From the NCBI GenBank assembly GCA_001940925.1, contig MSGZ01000006.1, positions 1 through 64,000 of the forward strand: a stretch of 64,000 bases of DNA, read 5' to 3'. Below the pieces are notes generated by a model. The model was not told where the DNA came from, made no database searches, and worked only from the letters and a program-made list of their open reading frames with translations. This DNA is from Ruminococcus sp. Phil11 (lineage in GTDB: Bacteria > Bacillota > Clostridia > Oscillospirales > Ruminococcaceae). Of this stretch, positions 18,838-26,320 are shown in pieces (positions within the stretch are counted from its first letter, which is position 1; the number at the start of each line of letters is the position of its first letter). The translations under genes were made by a program, and so were the position numbers.

Positions 18838-18962
18838 GGGGAGCCTCCGCGGGCGATTCCCTCCGGGGGCGGTGAGCGAAGTGCTCCCAGCGATCATAAC
18901 GCACGCCGCTGGACGCGGCTTCTGCGGCTTTGCTTCTCCCAATGCTGAAGCACGCCGGAAGT
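18838..18962 (-). repeat. Dispersed intergenic element, reverse copy
   Basis: Starts directly after the LRR stop. Reverse orientation of the common core (GGAGGGAA, GGTGAGCGAAG, CGCCGC, GCTTCT, CCCAATGCTGAAGCAC). It faces the forward copy at 19016 across a terminator. Confidence 0.8.
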
Positions 18963-18977
18963 ATAGCACAAAAACAT

Positions 18978-19013
18978 AAAAGGACGCCGACTGTTTTGTC
19001 AGCGTCCTTTTTG
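18978..19013 (+). terminator. GGACGC-type terminator between two element copies
   Basis: AAAAGGACGC pairs with GCGTCCTTTT; T-tracts lie on both sides, so it can end both the LRR transcript and minus-strand transcription. Confidence 0.85.
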
Positions 19014-19015
19014 TT

Positions 19016-19127
19016 TCAATATTGGGAAGCAGTAACTCCAAAGAAGCCGCCCCGCGGCGTGTGCTGCGAATATTGGGCGAGCTTCGCTCACTGCCCCCGG
19101 AGGGAATCGCCAGCGCGGGCTCCGCGC
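19016..19127 (+). repeat. Dispersed intergenic element, forward copy
   Basis: Core ATTGGGAAGCAGTAACTCC, AAAGAAGCCGCCCCGCGG, GAGCTTCGCTCACTGCCC and GGAGGGAA, ending in the triloop hairpin GCGCGG-GCT-CCGCGC (19113-19127). Confidence 0.8.
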
Positions 19128-19128
19128 A

Positions 19129-19157
19129 AGAAAGGCACAGCCGAAGCTGTGCCTTTC
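19129..19157 (-). terminator. Terminator of the dockerin protein gene
   Basis: GAAAGGCACAGC and GCTGTGCCTTTC form a 12-bp stem with a CGAA loop, 22 bases past the stop of the minus-strand gene; a short CTT run follows. Confidence 0.75.
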
Positions 19158-19178
19158 TGTGTTGCCTGTGAATCGGGA

Positions 19179-21545
19179 TTAGCCCTCTTCCGGAAGTGCG
19201 CCTCTCAGACCAAGGTACTCAGATGCCCAGGTATCATAGGTCAGCGGCTCCTTGTGGAGCTCATCCATCGGAACGACCTTCTTGCCGACGATCTTCTCGT
19301 CATCCCAGTTCTTGTCGTAGTTCTTTGCAACCGTGATCTCGGTGTAGTATCTCAGGATATCCTGAACGTCCTCAACGGAGATCTCGCCGTTGCCGTCAGC
19401 AACGTCCATTGCATAGTGAGAATACGGGAAGTATGCTTCCTGCATCTCGCCCAGCGTGTTGTTGTAGAGGTACTTATCATCCTTCAGCAGGACAGATGCC
19501 TTTCTCTTAGCAACAGCAGTTTCCGTGTAGTAAACCAGTGCGAGCTGGACGTCTTCGACGGAGACTTCGCCGTTCAGGTCGGTATCGCCGCGGAGGACGA
19601 GGTAAACCGTGAACTTGCCTGCTCTCAGACCTTCCTTGATGCCTTCCTGCTCGATCAGAGCATCGTCATAGCCGGCATCCTTGATTGCCTTCTGGACAGC
19701 AGCAGCGTCCTTCAGGACAAAGTAAGCAGAAGAAGCAGAGCAGCCGACATCCTTCGGCATGGTCATTTCAGACGGGCTGGTGAACTCAGGCTTGAATGCA
19801 TCGGTGACTTCGACAGTCTTTGCAGGCTGCTCGACGCCGCTCTCGTAGAAGTGCAGGGAAACGCTCAGGCCGGACAGATCGAACTTGCCGTCCTCCTCGG
19901 ACCAGTAGACATAACCCTTGTCCTCGATGCCCTTGAACTCGAAGGAAACGTAGGTTGCCGGCGTGGTGGAGGTAACAGGTGTCTCAGAAGTGGTAGAGGT
20001 CACAGGAGCGGTGGTCTCAGAACCGGAAACTGTGGTCTCAGTGCCGGAAACAGTGGTCTCAGTACCGGAGACTGTGGTCTCGGTGCCGGAAACTGTGGTC
20101 TCAGTGCCGGAGACTGTGGTCCCGGTGCCGGAAGCAGTGGTCTCGGTACCGGTGACGTCGGTCTTTGCTTCCGTGGTGGTCGTCGTGGACGGAGCCGGCT
20201 CGGAAGTGGTGGTGGTGGTGATTGCCTCGGTCTCGATGGTGATGATACGCTCAACATCGTAGAATGCGGAGCCCTTCATGCCGTAATCGGACTCACCCTT
20301 TGCGGTGATCTTCTTTGCGGACTTGAAGGAAACGAGCTTCTTGTTCTCAGCAGCGAGCTTCTCCTCGATCGCAGCCTTGACCTCGTCAGCCTTGTCGTCC
20401 TCGATCTCGAGGATTGCTTCTGCGGTGTAGCCGTCGATCTTGTAGGAAGCGCTGGTTGCGTTCTCAACGATGCCCTGAATGTCAGAGAGCTTCAGCTGAA
20501 CATCAACGATGTCGCCGTAGTTTTTGCTGACGATGTCAACAGCTGCATCGTAGCAATCCTGAACTTTCTCATCCGTCCACACTGCGGAAGCGGTTGCCGG
20601 CTTCTCAGCGTTGAACTTGTTGATTGCCTTGTTGGTGTAGTACTCAGGAGCGTTGACGCTCTTTGCTGCCTCGATCAGCTTGTTGCTGTAATCGGTGTAG
20701 AGCGCGTCGATATCGGAAGCGGAAGCGGTGATCGCCTTCACAGCTTCGATCATTGCTGCGATGTAGCCCTCGCCGTTCTTTGCCTTCTTGACGTACTTGT
20801 CAACCTTCTCGTTGAACTTTGCGGTGTCGCCGCCGTTCTTTGCGCCTGCTTCCTTCAGAAGGGCAGCAGCCTCATCGACCTTTGCAAGAACGTACTCTTC
20901 AACAGCCTTGTAGTCCTTGTATTCCTTGCCGTTCTCGTCCTTGAGGGTGACCTCGTAGGAAACGGTCTTTGCATCGAAGTCAGTCTTGACATCGACGATC
21001 GCGGTGCACTTCAGGGTCAGCTTGGACCAGTCGACCACGACCGGCTTGCCGTTGAAGGTGACTTCCTTGCCGCCGTTCTGGATGCGCATCTCCTGCTCGA
21101 TCAGCTCGCCGCAGACCGGAGCGAGATCAGCGATCTCGATCGTTGCCTTGCCGTTTGCCTTGCCGTCGGTCTCGACCTTTGCCTCGGAAACAGCTGCGAG
21201 GATCTCATCAGCAGTTGCGGAGCTGACGCGGTCGGACTTCAGCATTGCCTTCTTTGCATACTTCTTGCCGCGGTCAAGGCCGACCGTGAAGCTCTTTGCG
21301 CCTGCAGTGAGGGCTGCAGCCTCCAGCTTGTCATTCCAGTCGGAATGCAGGCCGTTCCACGGGGTCTCTTCGTCGATCGGAACGAACAGGACAAACTCCT
21401 TGTCGATCGTTGTTGCGGAGCTTGCTGCAGCAGGTGCTTCATCAGCTGCGCTGACGTTCACAGTTGCTGCAACAGCGGAAAGCTGGCTCAGCACGAGAAT
21501 CGAACTGGAAGCGGCTGCGAGTGTACGCTTGAAAATTGATTTCAT
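19179..21545 (-). CDS. Secreted dockerin protein with Thr-rich linker
   Basis: 788 residues. A signal peptide (MKSIFKRTLAAASSSILVLS) leads into about 430 residues of unknown fold with helical stretches, then a low-complexity linker of TETTVSG heptads (about 19990-20220), a second globular region, and a C-terminal type I dockerin with two calcium loops, DTDLNGEVSVED and DVADGNGEISVED. The dockerin should dock it to a cohesin-bearing scaffold. No catalytic motif is recognised. AACAAAGGAGAGG precedes the start. It is a single-gene unit with its own promoter and terminator. Confidence 0.88.
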   Translation of the reverse strand: MKSIFKRTLAAASSSILVLSQLSAVAATVNVSAADEAPAAASSATTIDKEFVLFVPIDEETPWNGLHSDWNDKLEAAALTAGAKSFTVGLDRGKKYAKKAMLKSDRVSSATADEILAAVSEAKVETDGKANGKATIEIADLAPVCGELIEQEMRIQNGGKEVTFNGKPVVVDWSKLTLKCTAIVDVKTDFDAKTVSYEVTLKDENGKEYKDYKAVEEYVLAKVDEAAALLKEAGAKNGGDTAKFNEKVDKYVKKAKNGEGYIAAMIEAVKAITASASDIDALYTDYSNKLIEAAKSVNAPEYYTNKAINKFNAEKPATASAVWTDEKVQDCYDAAVDIVSKNYGDIVDVQLKLSDIQGIVENATSASYKIDGYTAEAILEIEDDKADEVKAAIEEKLAAENKKLVSFKSAKKITAKGESDYGMKGSAFYDVERIITIETEAITTTTTSEPAPSTTTTTEAKTDVTGTETTASGTGTTVSGTETTVSGTETTVSGTETTVSGTETTVSGSETTAPVTSTTSETPVTSTTPATYVSFEFKGIEDKGYVYWSEEDGKFDLSGLSVSLHFYESGVEQPAKTVEVTDAFKPEFTSPSEMTMPKDVGCSASSAYFVLKDAAAVQKAIKDAGYDDALIEQEGIKEGLRAGKFTVYLVLRGDTDLNGEVSVEDVQLALVYYTETAVAKRKASVLLKDDKYLYNNTLGEMQEAYFPYSHYAMDVADGNGEISVEDVQDILRYYTEITVAKNYDKNWDDEKIVGKKVVPMDELHKEPLTYDTWASEYLGLRGALPEEG

Positions 21546-21669
21546 TCTAACCTCTCCTTTGTTATGAAATGGATTATGTACGGGATGTGTCGCAGGTTCG
21601 GGCTGAAAGCGGGTCTGTTACAGCCTGTTTTCGATCCTTTCGTGTGCTGAGACACATATACATATTGAC

Positions 21670-21698
21670 ATTATAGCATTGTTCTGCCGAAATTGCAA
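21670..21698 (-). promoter_or_regulatory. Sigma-A promoter of the dockerin protein gene
   Basis: Minus strand: TTGCAA (21698-21693), 17 bases, TATAAT (21675-21670), leaving a leader of about 120 bases. Confidence 0.8.
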
Positions 21699-21917
21699 GC
21701 GATTTTTCATAAATTGTAAAGATTCAACAAAGTACATATTTTTGCTTATAAGCCTTTGGATATTTTATACACGCAATTTCCTGTTTTTTCCGCTGTTTCA
21801 CGGGAAAAACAGTGCCGTTTGAGGGTGCCTTTCTCGTCGTTTTGCACAAAATCCGTCACATATTGCGGATGTGTTATTGTTATCTGATAAATATATATAA
21901 AAATCGTATAAAAGCTA

Positions 21918-21946
21918 TTGACAAAATTGAAAATACGTGGTATAAT
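21918..21946 (+). promoter_or_regulatory. Strong sigma-A promoter of a short transcription unit
   Basis: Perfect consensus boxes TTGACA and TATAAT with a 17-base spacer, preceded by AT-rich DNA. No long gene follows; the transcript would run to the terminator at 22323. Confidence 0.88.
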
Positions 21947-21995
21947 ACAGACAAGAACAGAACAGAAACACCCAATCGAACAGGAGGCGTTACCA

Positions 21996-22004
21996 ATGGG
22001 CTGA
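21996..22004 (+). CDS. Two-codon micro-ORF (Met-Gly-stop)
   Basis: ATG GGC TGA behind an ideal AGGAGG (21982-21987), 8 bases away. It would act, if at all, by placing a ribosome on the RNA rather than through its product. Confidence 0.35.
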   Translation: MG

Positions 22005-22053
22005 CAGCAATATCTGCAAGATTCAATCACAGAAAAGAAAGGATGTGCTTCCG

Positions 22054-22077
22054 ATGCAGAGGGCATTCGACGGATAG
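22054..22077 (+). CDS. Seven-residue micro-ORF
   Basis: Encodes MQRAFDG behind AAAGGATGTGCTTCCG. Candidate leader-type peptide; no similarity recognised. Confidence 0.35.
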   Translation: MQRAFDG

Positions 22078-22140
22078 AATCCGGCAACAAAATGACGATC
22101 CTGAAAGCGATCGGATCTCAGAATAAAGGATGTGTTACCG

Positions 22141-22152
22141 ATGACCAGGTAA
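22141..22152 (+). CDS. Three-residue micro-ORF
   Basis: Encodes MTR behind AAAGGATGTGTTACCG. In another frame, an ATG at 22092 opens a 63-codon reading that runs through this site to 22283 and ends together with the 24-residue peptide, but that ATG has no ribosome site. Confidence 0.3.
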   Translation: MTR

Positions 22153-22208
22153 GCGGTTCCGTGGATACGGAAAACAGCAGGAAATATACAAGAAAGGATG
22201 TGAGTCCG

Positions 22209-22283
22209 ATGCCGGTCTCCGAAGGACAGCACAGCGGAAGGTGTGGTATAGGCCGGAAGCCGTGCGGTGAACTGAAAAGCTGA
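22209..22283 (+). CDS. 24-residue peptide with two cysteines
   Basis: Encodes a basic, Gly-rich peptide (MPVSEGQHSGRCG, then IGRKPCGELKS) behind AAAGGATGTGAGTCCG. It is the last and longest of the iterated units and its stop lies within the first arm of the terminator. Two Cys seven residues apart could form a disulfide. No family recognised. Confidence 0.45.
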   Translation: MPVSEGQHSGRCGIGRKPCGELKS

Positions 22284-22323
22284 CAGCTCTGTCACCCGTG
22301 CAGGCAGGGCTGTCAGCTTTTTT
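22278..22323 (+). terminator. Strong intrinsic terminator of the micro-ORF unit
   Basis: AGCTGACAGC and GCTGTCAGCT flank a loop that can pair further (CCCGTGCAGGCAGGG); TTTTTT follows. Confidence 0.88.
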
Positions 22324-22347
22324 GTGCACCGGAATATGCAGATGAAA

Positions 22348-22375
22348 CCGCCCGCAGATACGGCTCTGCGGGCGG
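22348..22375 (-). terminator. Terminator of the alpha/beta hydrolase gene
   Basis: CCGCCCGCAGA and TCTGCGGGCGG form an 11-bp stem close to the minus-strand stop; TTTC follows on the minus strand and TGTGTTTT on the plus strand. Confidence 0.6.
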
Positions 22376-22381
22376 TGTGTT

Positions 22382-23194
22382 TTACATGTTTTTCGAGGCG
22401 TAGCCGGACCAGCTTCTGTCGCGTGAGAGTGCGCCGCCTGCGGTGAACACCTGATAGCAGGAGGCATCCTCGCGGAGGAACGCGTCAAACCATGCGGTCA
22501 TGTAGCCGGAATATGAACCGGGGCTCGTGCAGCATTTGGTATGCCCCGCACCCTTGAGGCTCGCGTAAACGGCGGTCGAATGGGTGCTGTTATACGCAGG
22601 CTTGACATACCGCGAAGCCGGGACGATCCAGTCCGAGCCGCCCGTCGCATAGAATACCGGAACGGTCAGCTGTGCGGCGCTGCCGGTCTGGACATTGCCC
22701 GCGATCGTGAACACGCAGTCGATGCGGGCATCGGCGGCCGCAGCGTTGACGGAGCTCATTCCGCCCTGCGAATGTCCCGCCGCGCCGATGTGTTCGAGGT
22801 CGGCCTTGCCGTAAAAGACGCTGCCTGCGTCGTAATTTTCCGCGGTGATGAAGTCGATCGAGGCGCGCTGTGCATTGCCGTTTCCGGCGAACAGTTCGCG
22901 GTTTGCAACAACGATATAGCCGTCAGCGGCGAGATCGGACAGCAGCCCGTAGTAGAGCGCGGGCGCACACATGGTACCGTTCGCCCAGACGATGACCGGA
23001 TAGGTCGTTTCATCCTGCACGAGCAGGCTTTCCGGATAAAAAACGATGTGGCCGTCACCGAGCTGGTCGTCGCAGATGACCCCGCCGCTGTTATAAGAAG
23101 CCGCGGAGGCCGGTGCTGCTGCAGCCGGAACGGAGAGCGCGCAGATCACGCCTGCAAGCAGTGTGCTGATGATGCGTTTCGTCTTTTGTTTCAT
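22382..23194 (-). CDS. Secreted alpha/beta hydrolase (cutinase/chlorophyllase-like)
   Basis: 270 residues. A signal peptide (MKQKTKRIISTLLAGVICAL) is followed by an alpha/beta-hydrolase domain with the nucleophile elbow GHSQGG, an acid in GGSDWIVP and a His in GAGHTKCC. This plan fits secreted esterases or lipases of the dienelactone hydrolase/cutinase type, possibly acting on plant cell-wall or lipid esters, but the substrate cannot be set. Two Cys adjoin the catalytic His and another (ASCYQ) lies near the end, so disulfides are possible. AGAAAGGATG precedes the start. Confidence 0.85.
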   Translation of the reverse strand: MKQKTKRIISTLLAGVICALSVPAAAAPASAASYNSGGVICDDQLGDGHIVFYPESLLVQDETTYPVIVWANGTMCAPALYYGLLSDLAADGYIVVANRELFAGNGNAQRASIDFITAENYDAGSVFYGKADLEHIGAAGHSQGGMSSVNAAAADARIDCVFTIAGNVQTGSAAQLTVPVFYATGGSDWIVPASRYVKPAYNSTHSTAVYASLKGAGHTKCCTSPGSYSGYMTAWFDAFLREDASCYQVFTAGGALSRDRSWSGYASKNM

Positions 23195-23261
23195 GTTTCA
23201 ACATCCTTTCTGTTGACATTGTTGATATTGTCCACAAATCGAGCGGAATGTGAACAGCTTT

Positions 23262-23290
23262 ATTATAACATACCATGCTTGATTTGTCAA
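23262..23290 (-). promoter_or_regulatory. Consensus sigma-A promoter of the hydrolase gene
   Basis: Minus strand: TTGACA (23290-23285), 17 bases, TATAAT (23267-23262). Confidence 0.88.
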
Positions 23291-23344
23291 TCTTGTCAGC
23301 AAAAAAGTTGTATTGTGTCTGAGAAGTACCCGCCCGGCTGCGAA

Positions 23345-23572
23345 AATTGGACGCCGATTGCAGCATCAGCGTCCTTTTTCGTTATACTTCCGGCGTGCTT
23401 CAGCACTGGGGGAAGAAGCGCTAAAGAAGCCGCTCCGCGGCGTGTACTGCGAAAAATGGGAGAGCTTCGCTCACCGCCCCCGGAGGGAAATGCCTGCGGG
23501 CGTTGCCCGCCCGGAGGGAAACGGCTGTCGGCCCTGCCGACCCGAAGGAAAATGCCAGCGCGGGCTCCGCGC
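23345..23572 (+). repeat. Dispersed intergenic element, forward, with three hairpin modules
   Basis: Begins with the GGACGC/GCGTCC stem and T-run (23349-23379), then the core (GCTTCAGCACTGGGGG, AAAGAAGCCGCTCCGCGG, GAGAGCTTCGCTCACCGCCC) and three modules, each GGAGGGAAA-like plus a triloop hairpin: GCGGGC-GTT-GCCCGC (23496), GTCGGC-CCT-GCCGAC (23527), GCGCGG-GCT-CCGCGC (23558). Fullest copy in the window. Confidence 0.85.
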
Positions 23573-23608
23573 AAAAAAGCCGCTCTCCTTGCGGAAAGCG
23601 GCTTTTTT
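23573..23608 (-). terminator. rpsT terminator
   Basis: AAAAAAGCCGCT and AGCGGCTTTTTT pair; the minus strand ends in six T after the stem. Confidence 0.88.
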
Positions 23609-23628
23609 CATAACATTGTCGGTCCGAA

Positions 23629-23901
23629 TCAGCTTGCCTTGTTCAGAAGCTTCATCAGCTGAGACTTCTTTCTTGCGGCATTGTTCTTGTGCAGGATGCC
23701 CTTAGCACATGCCTGATCCACGCGCTTGATCGCGTAGCGGATCACGGTCTCGCGGTCAGTGCCGCCGACGTATGCCTTCTTGATCGCGGTCTTCAGTGCG
23801 GACTTGGTTGCCTTGTTCCGCGCTGCACGGATCTTATTGGTCTTGTCTCTCTTTTCCGGTGTCGGGCGCTTCTTCGGCCCAGCGTTCTTTGCAGCTGCCA
23901 T
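23629..23901 (-). CDS. rpsT: Small ribosomal subunit protein bS20
   Basis: 90-residue, Lys/Arg/Ala-rich helical protein, starting MAAAKNAGPKKRPTPEKRDK and ending with RKKSQLMKLLNKAS, typical of S20, which binds 16S rRNA early in 30S assembly. The start at 23901 follows AAAAGGAG; the longer frame to 23976 runs through the leader and is rejected. It is divergent from gpr, the usual arrangement in spore-forming Firmicutes. Confidence 0.96.
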   Translation of the reverse strand: MAAAKNAGPKKRPTPEKRDKTNKIRAARNKATKSALKTAIKKAYVGGTDRETVIRYAIKRVDQACAKGILHKNNAARKKSQLMKLLNKAS

Positions 23902-24053
23902 TGTCTGGTACTCCTTTTCTTGTCTGCCAATTTGCAGAATTTCTGAATAATTCTTGGAAAGCGGCACACAGTACATACAGAATGATTATGGCGGGATCAT
24001 TCTGCCAGCGCGGGTGGGGACCGCTTGCGTTCCATGCTGCCAAACCAACTATT

Positions 24054-24082
24054 ATTATATCAGGTTCGGCAAAAAAAAGCAA
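24054..24082 (-). promoter_or_regulatory. rpsT sigma-A promoter
   Basis: Minus strand: TTGCTT (24082-24077), a 17-base T-rich spacer, TATAAT (24059-24054). The leader is about 150 bases, long enough for S20 autoregulation. Confidence 0.75.
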
Positions 24083-24163
24083 TAGGGCAATCTGCGGAAT
24101 TTACGCCGGTTTCCGTACTGCGTTTCGGCGGAATGCACAACTTCACCGCTTCGGAGGTACAAT

Positions 24164-25033
24164 ATGCAGCAGCAGACAGCGTTCAGCCGCACGGATCTGG
24201 CGGTCGAGCAGACAGACAAAGCGGAATCATATCCCGGCATCACTGTGCAGGAACGCGGCAGAGCCTTCCGCATTACGGATATCACGATCGACTCCGACGA
24301 CCACGGCAAAGTGATCGGACGGGGAAAAGGCAGATATCTGACACTCGAATCGGCAGACCTGCACCATGCGACGCCGCAGCTCCGTGAACAGGCCGCCGAG
24401 CTTGCTGAGGAACTGCGGCAGTTTATCCCGGAGGGGGCTGTGCTGGTCGCGGGGCTCGGCAATGCAGATATCACGCCGGACGCGATCGGCCCGGAGACGG
24501 CGGGGCGCGTCCTTGCGACGCGGCATCTGCGGCGGGAGCTCACGGATAATGCGCCGGATACGGCCTTTCTGCGCGGACTGCGGCAGGTCAGTGTCCTTGC
24601 GAACGGCGTGCTCGGTCAGACCGGCATTGAGACCGCCGAGCTGATCGCGGCACTCCGGCAGACCGTTGACCCCGCCTGCGTCATCGCGATCGACGCGCTG
24701 GCCTGCTCCGATCTGCGGCGGCTCGGCACGACCGTGCAGATCTCCGATGCGGGTATTTCCCCGGGCAGCGGCGTACAAAACCGCCGTGCCGAATTGAGCC
24801 GCCGGACGCTCGGCGTTCCGGTGATCGCGGTCGGCGTCCCGACGGTCGTCGATCTGCACACGGTCGTCACGCAGGCGGCAGACGGTCATGCCGATCTGCA
24901 GCATGTCCCGAACATGATGGTCACGCCGCGGAATATTGACGAGCTGCTGCACCATGCGGCGCGGCTGCTCGCGCTGTCTCTGAATCTTGCGCTGCATCCG
25001 CAGTTCAGTTTTGAGGATGCGGAAGCCCTCTGA
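24164..25033 (+). CDS. gpr: Germination protease GPR
   Basis: 289-residue GPR endopeptidase, an atypical aspartic protease that degrades small acid-soluble spore proteins at germination. FSRTDLAVEQ near the N-terminus, IGRGKGRYLTLE, VAGLGNADITPDAIGP, GQTGIET and DALACSD are family hallmarks. It is slightly shorter than the Bacillus zymogen. CTTCGGAGG precedes the start. Its presence suggests that the organism descends from, or is, an endospore former. DUF421 and DUF4363 genes follow closely. Confidence 0.95.
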   Translation: MQQQTAFSRTDLAVEQTDKAESYPGITVQERGRAFRITDITIDSDDHGKVIGRGKGRYLTLESADLHHATPQLREQAAELAEELRQFIPEGAVLVAGLGNADITPDAIGPETAGRVLATRHLRRELTDNAPDTAFLRGLRQVSVLANGVLGQTGIETAELIAALRQTVDPACVIAIDALACSDLRRLGTTVQISDAGISPGSGVQNRRAELSRRTLGVPVIAVGVPTVVDLHTVVTQAADGHADLQHVPNMMVTPRNIDELLHHAARLLALSLNLALHPQFSFEDAEAL

Positions 25034-25051
25034 ACCCGAAAGGAGTATGCC

Positions 25052-25729
25052 ATGCTTGTCAGCTTTCTGCGCGTGCTGATTCTGTACCCGGTCGTCGTGT
25101 TCGGGATCCGGCTCATGGGCAAACGGCAGCTCGGGGAGCTGCAGCCGACGGAGCTGGTCGTCACGATCCTGATCTCCAACATCGCGACGCTGCCGCTTGA
25201 GGATCAGAATCTCCCGCTGCTGATGAGCATTGTCCCGATGCTGCTGCTCGTCTGCTTCGAGGTGCTGCTCTCATGGGGCGTACTGAAAAGCCGGCGGCTC
25301 AGGCATCTGCTTTCGGGTGCGCCGCAGGTCATTATCCGCGGGGGAAAGATCGACCGGGAGATCATGCAGGCACTCCGCTTTTCGCTTGACGACCTGATGA
25401 CCGCCCTGCGCGGCAGCGGCGTCTTTGATATCACCGAGGTGCAGCTTGCGGTCGTGGAAACAAACGGCAAGGTCTCGGTCTATCAGAAAGCACCCGCCCG
25501 TCCGGTGACCTGCGCCGATCTGCAGCTGAGACCGGACGCAAAGGATCCGCCGGAGGTGCTGATCGCGGATGGCTGCATCAGCAGAGAGGGCATGGCCGCG
25601 GCAGGCTGGACGGATGCCCGTTTGCAGAATATCCTGCGGCAGAAGCAGCTTTCCGCGGAGCAGGTCTATCTGCTGACGGCGGATGCGGCGGGGCTGCGCT
25701 GTCTCATCAAAAAGGAGGCTTCTGCATGA
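25052..25729 (+). CDS. DUF421 membrane protein (YetF/YcaP-like)
   Basis: 225 residues. Three N-terminal membrane segments (about 5-20, 35-55, 60-80) carry the signature GIRLMGKRQLGELQPTELVV, followed by a soluble DUF421 domain (VIIRGGKIDREIM, LRFSLDDLMTALRGSGVFDI). Family function is unknown; several members are linked to sporulation or germination. GAAAGGAG precedes the start; 18 bases after gpr. Its stop overlaps the DUF4363 start (ATGA). Confidence 0.9.
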   Translation: MLVSFLRVLILYPVVVFGIRLMGKRQLGELQPTELVVTILISNIATLPLEDQNLPLLMSIVPMLLLVCFEVLLSWGVLKSRRLRHLLSGAPQVIIRGGKIDREIMQALRFSLDDLMTALRGSGVFDITEVQLAVVETNGKVSVYQKAPARPVTCADLQLRPDAKDPPEVLIADGCISREGMAAAGWTDARLQNILRQKQLSAEQVYLLTADAAGLRCLIKKEASA

Positions 25730-26088
25730 AGAACAAACGGATCCGCACGGCAATTGCAGTGCTTTGCGGCATTATCCTGCTGATGACCGGCTCCGTCATC
25801 ACCGTGCGGCATTGCTGCGGCAGGCTGCTCCGGCAGACGGGACGCATTCTCGACGCGATCGGTACGGAGCAGGCCGCCGCGGAGATCGAGGCACTGGAAG
25901 CAGACTGGCGGCGGTACAGCATCCCGCTGCATCTGTTCGTCCCGAATCAGCCGCTGACCGACCTGAACAAGACGGTTTTCCGTCTGCAGGCGATGAACGC
26001 CGACGGCTGCGACGATCTGCGCGCAGAGCTCTGCGCTGTCAGAGCCGACCTCGAATGGATCCGCGGTCAGGAGCTGTCGCTTTTTTAA
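25726..26088 (+). CDS. DUF4363 family protein
   Basis: 120 residues: N-terminal membrane anchor (about 7-27) and an extracellular helical domain with NKTVFRLQAMNADGCDDLRAEL-type pattern. DUF4363 genes commonly follow DUF421 genes, which supports the call and a joint function. Translationally coupled to DUF421. Confidence 0.8.
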   Translation: MKNKRIRTAIAVLCGIILLMTGSVITVRHCCGRLLRQTGRILDAIGTEQAAAEIEALEADWRRYSIPLHLFVPNQPLTDLNKTVFRLQAMNADGCDDLRAELCAVRADLEWIRGQELSLF

Positions 26089-26112
26089 TGTATCGCTATA
26101 GGATGATTGATA

Positions 26113-26206
26113 ATGGGGCGGTGAGCGAAGCTCTCCCATTTTTCGCAGTACACGCCGCGGAGCGGCTTCTTTAGCGCTTTTTCCCCCAGTGCTGAAGCAC
26201 GCCGGT
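26113..26206 (-). repeat. Dispersed intergenic element, reverse copy
   Basis: Reverse core without hairpin modules: GGGGCGGTGAGCGAAGCTCT, ACGCCGCGGAGCGGCTTCTT, CAGTGCTGAAGCACGCCGG. Placed right after DUF4363. Confidence 0.75.
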
Positions 26207-26227
26207 CGCACAACACGAAACACAAGA

Positions 26228-26258
26228 GGGTGCTGACGTTACAAGTCGGCACCCTTTT
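26228..26258 (+). terminator. Intrinsic terminator after gpr-DUF421-DUF4363
   Basis: GGGTGCTGAC and GTCGGCACCC with TTTT; the same stem appears at 61131. Confidence 0.8.
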
Positions 26259-26320
26259 CGTATTTCGCTGCCGGTCAGGTGGTAGACTAACCGTTTGCAG
26301 CCTCACAAAAGTTTTTGATC

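Larger units (their letters stand above)
21947..22323 (+). ncRNA. Short transcript with iterated ribosome-site/ATG units
   Basis: Between a consensus promoter and a strong terminator lie about 370 bases with no long gene. Three near-identical initiation regions of the form AAAGGATGTGnnnCCGATG occur at 22038, 22125 and 22193, and a related one (AGGAGGCGTTACCAATG) at 21982. They open frames of 2, 7, 3 and 24 codons. Regular-length genes nearby also use an AAAGGATG ribosome site (23194, 30213, 53916), so the motifs are probably real initiation sites. It could be a regulatory RNA, a peptide-coding transcript, or both; no known RNA family is recognised. Confidence 0.6.

Noticed and set aside
18930-21539. 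869-codon plus-strand frame opposite the dockerin gene
   Set aside because: Composition is that of an antisense mirror (Leu/Val/Asp/Cys), it starts inside a repeat element and the minus-strand gene has signal peptide, dockerin and promoter.
22541-23662. Plus-strand frame opposite the alpha/beta hydrolase
   Set aside because: Antisense of a gene with signal peptide and catalytic motifs; runs into a repeat element.
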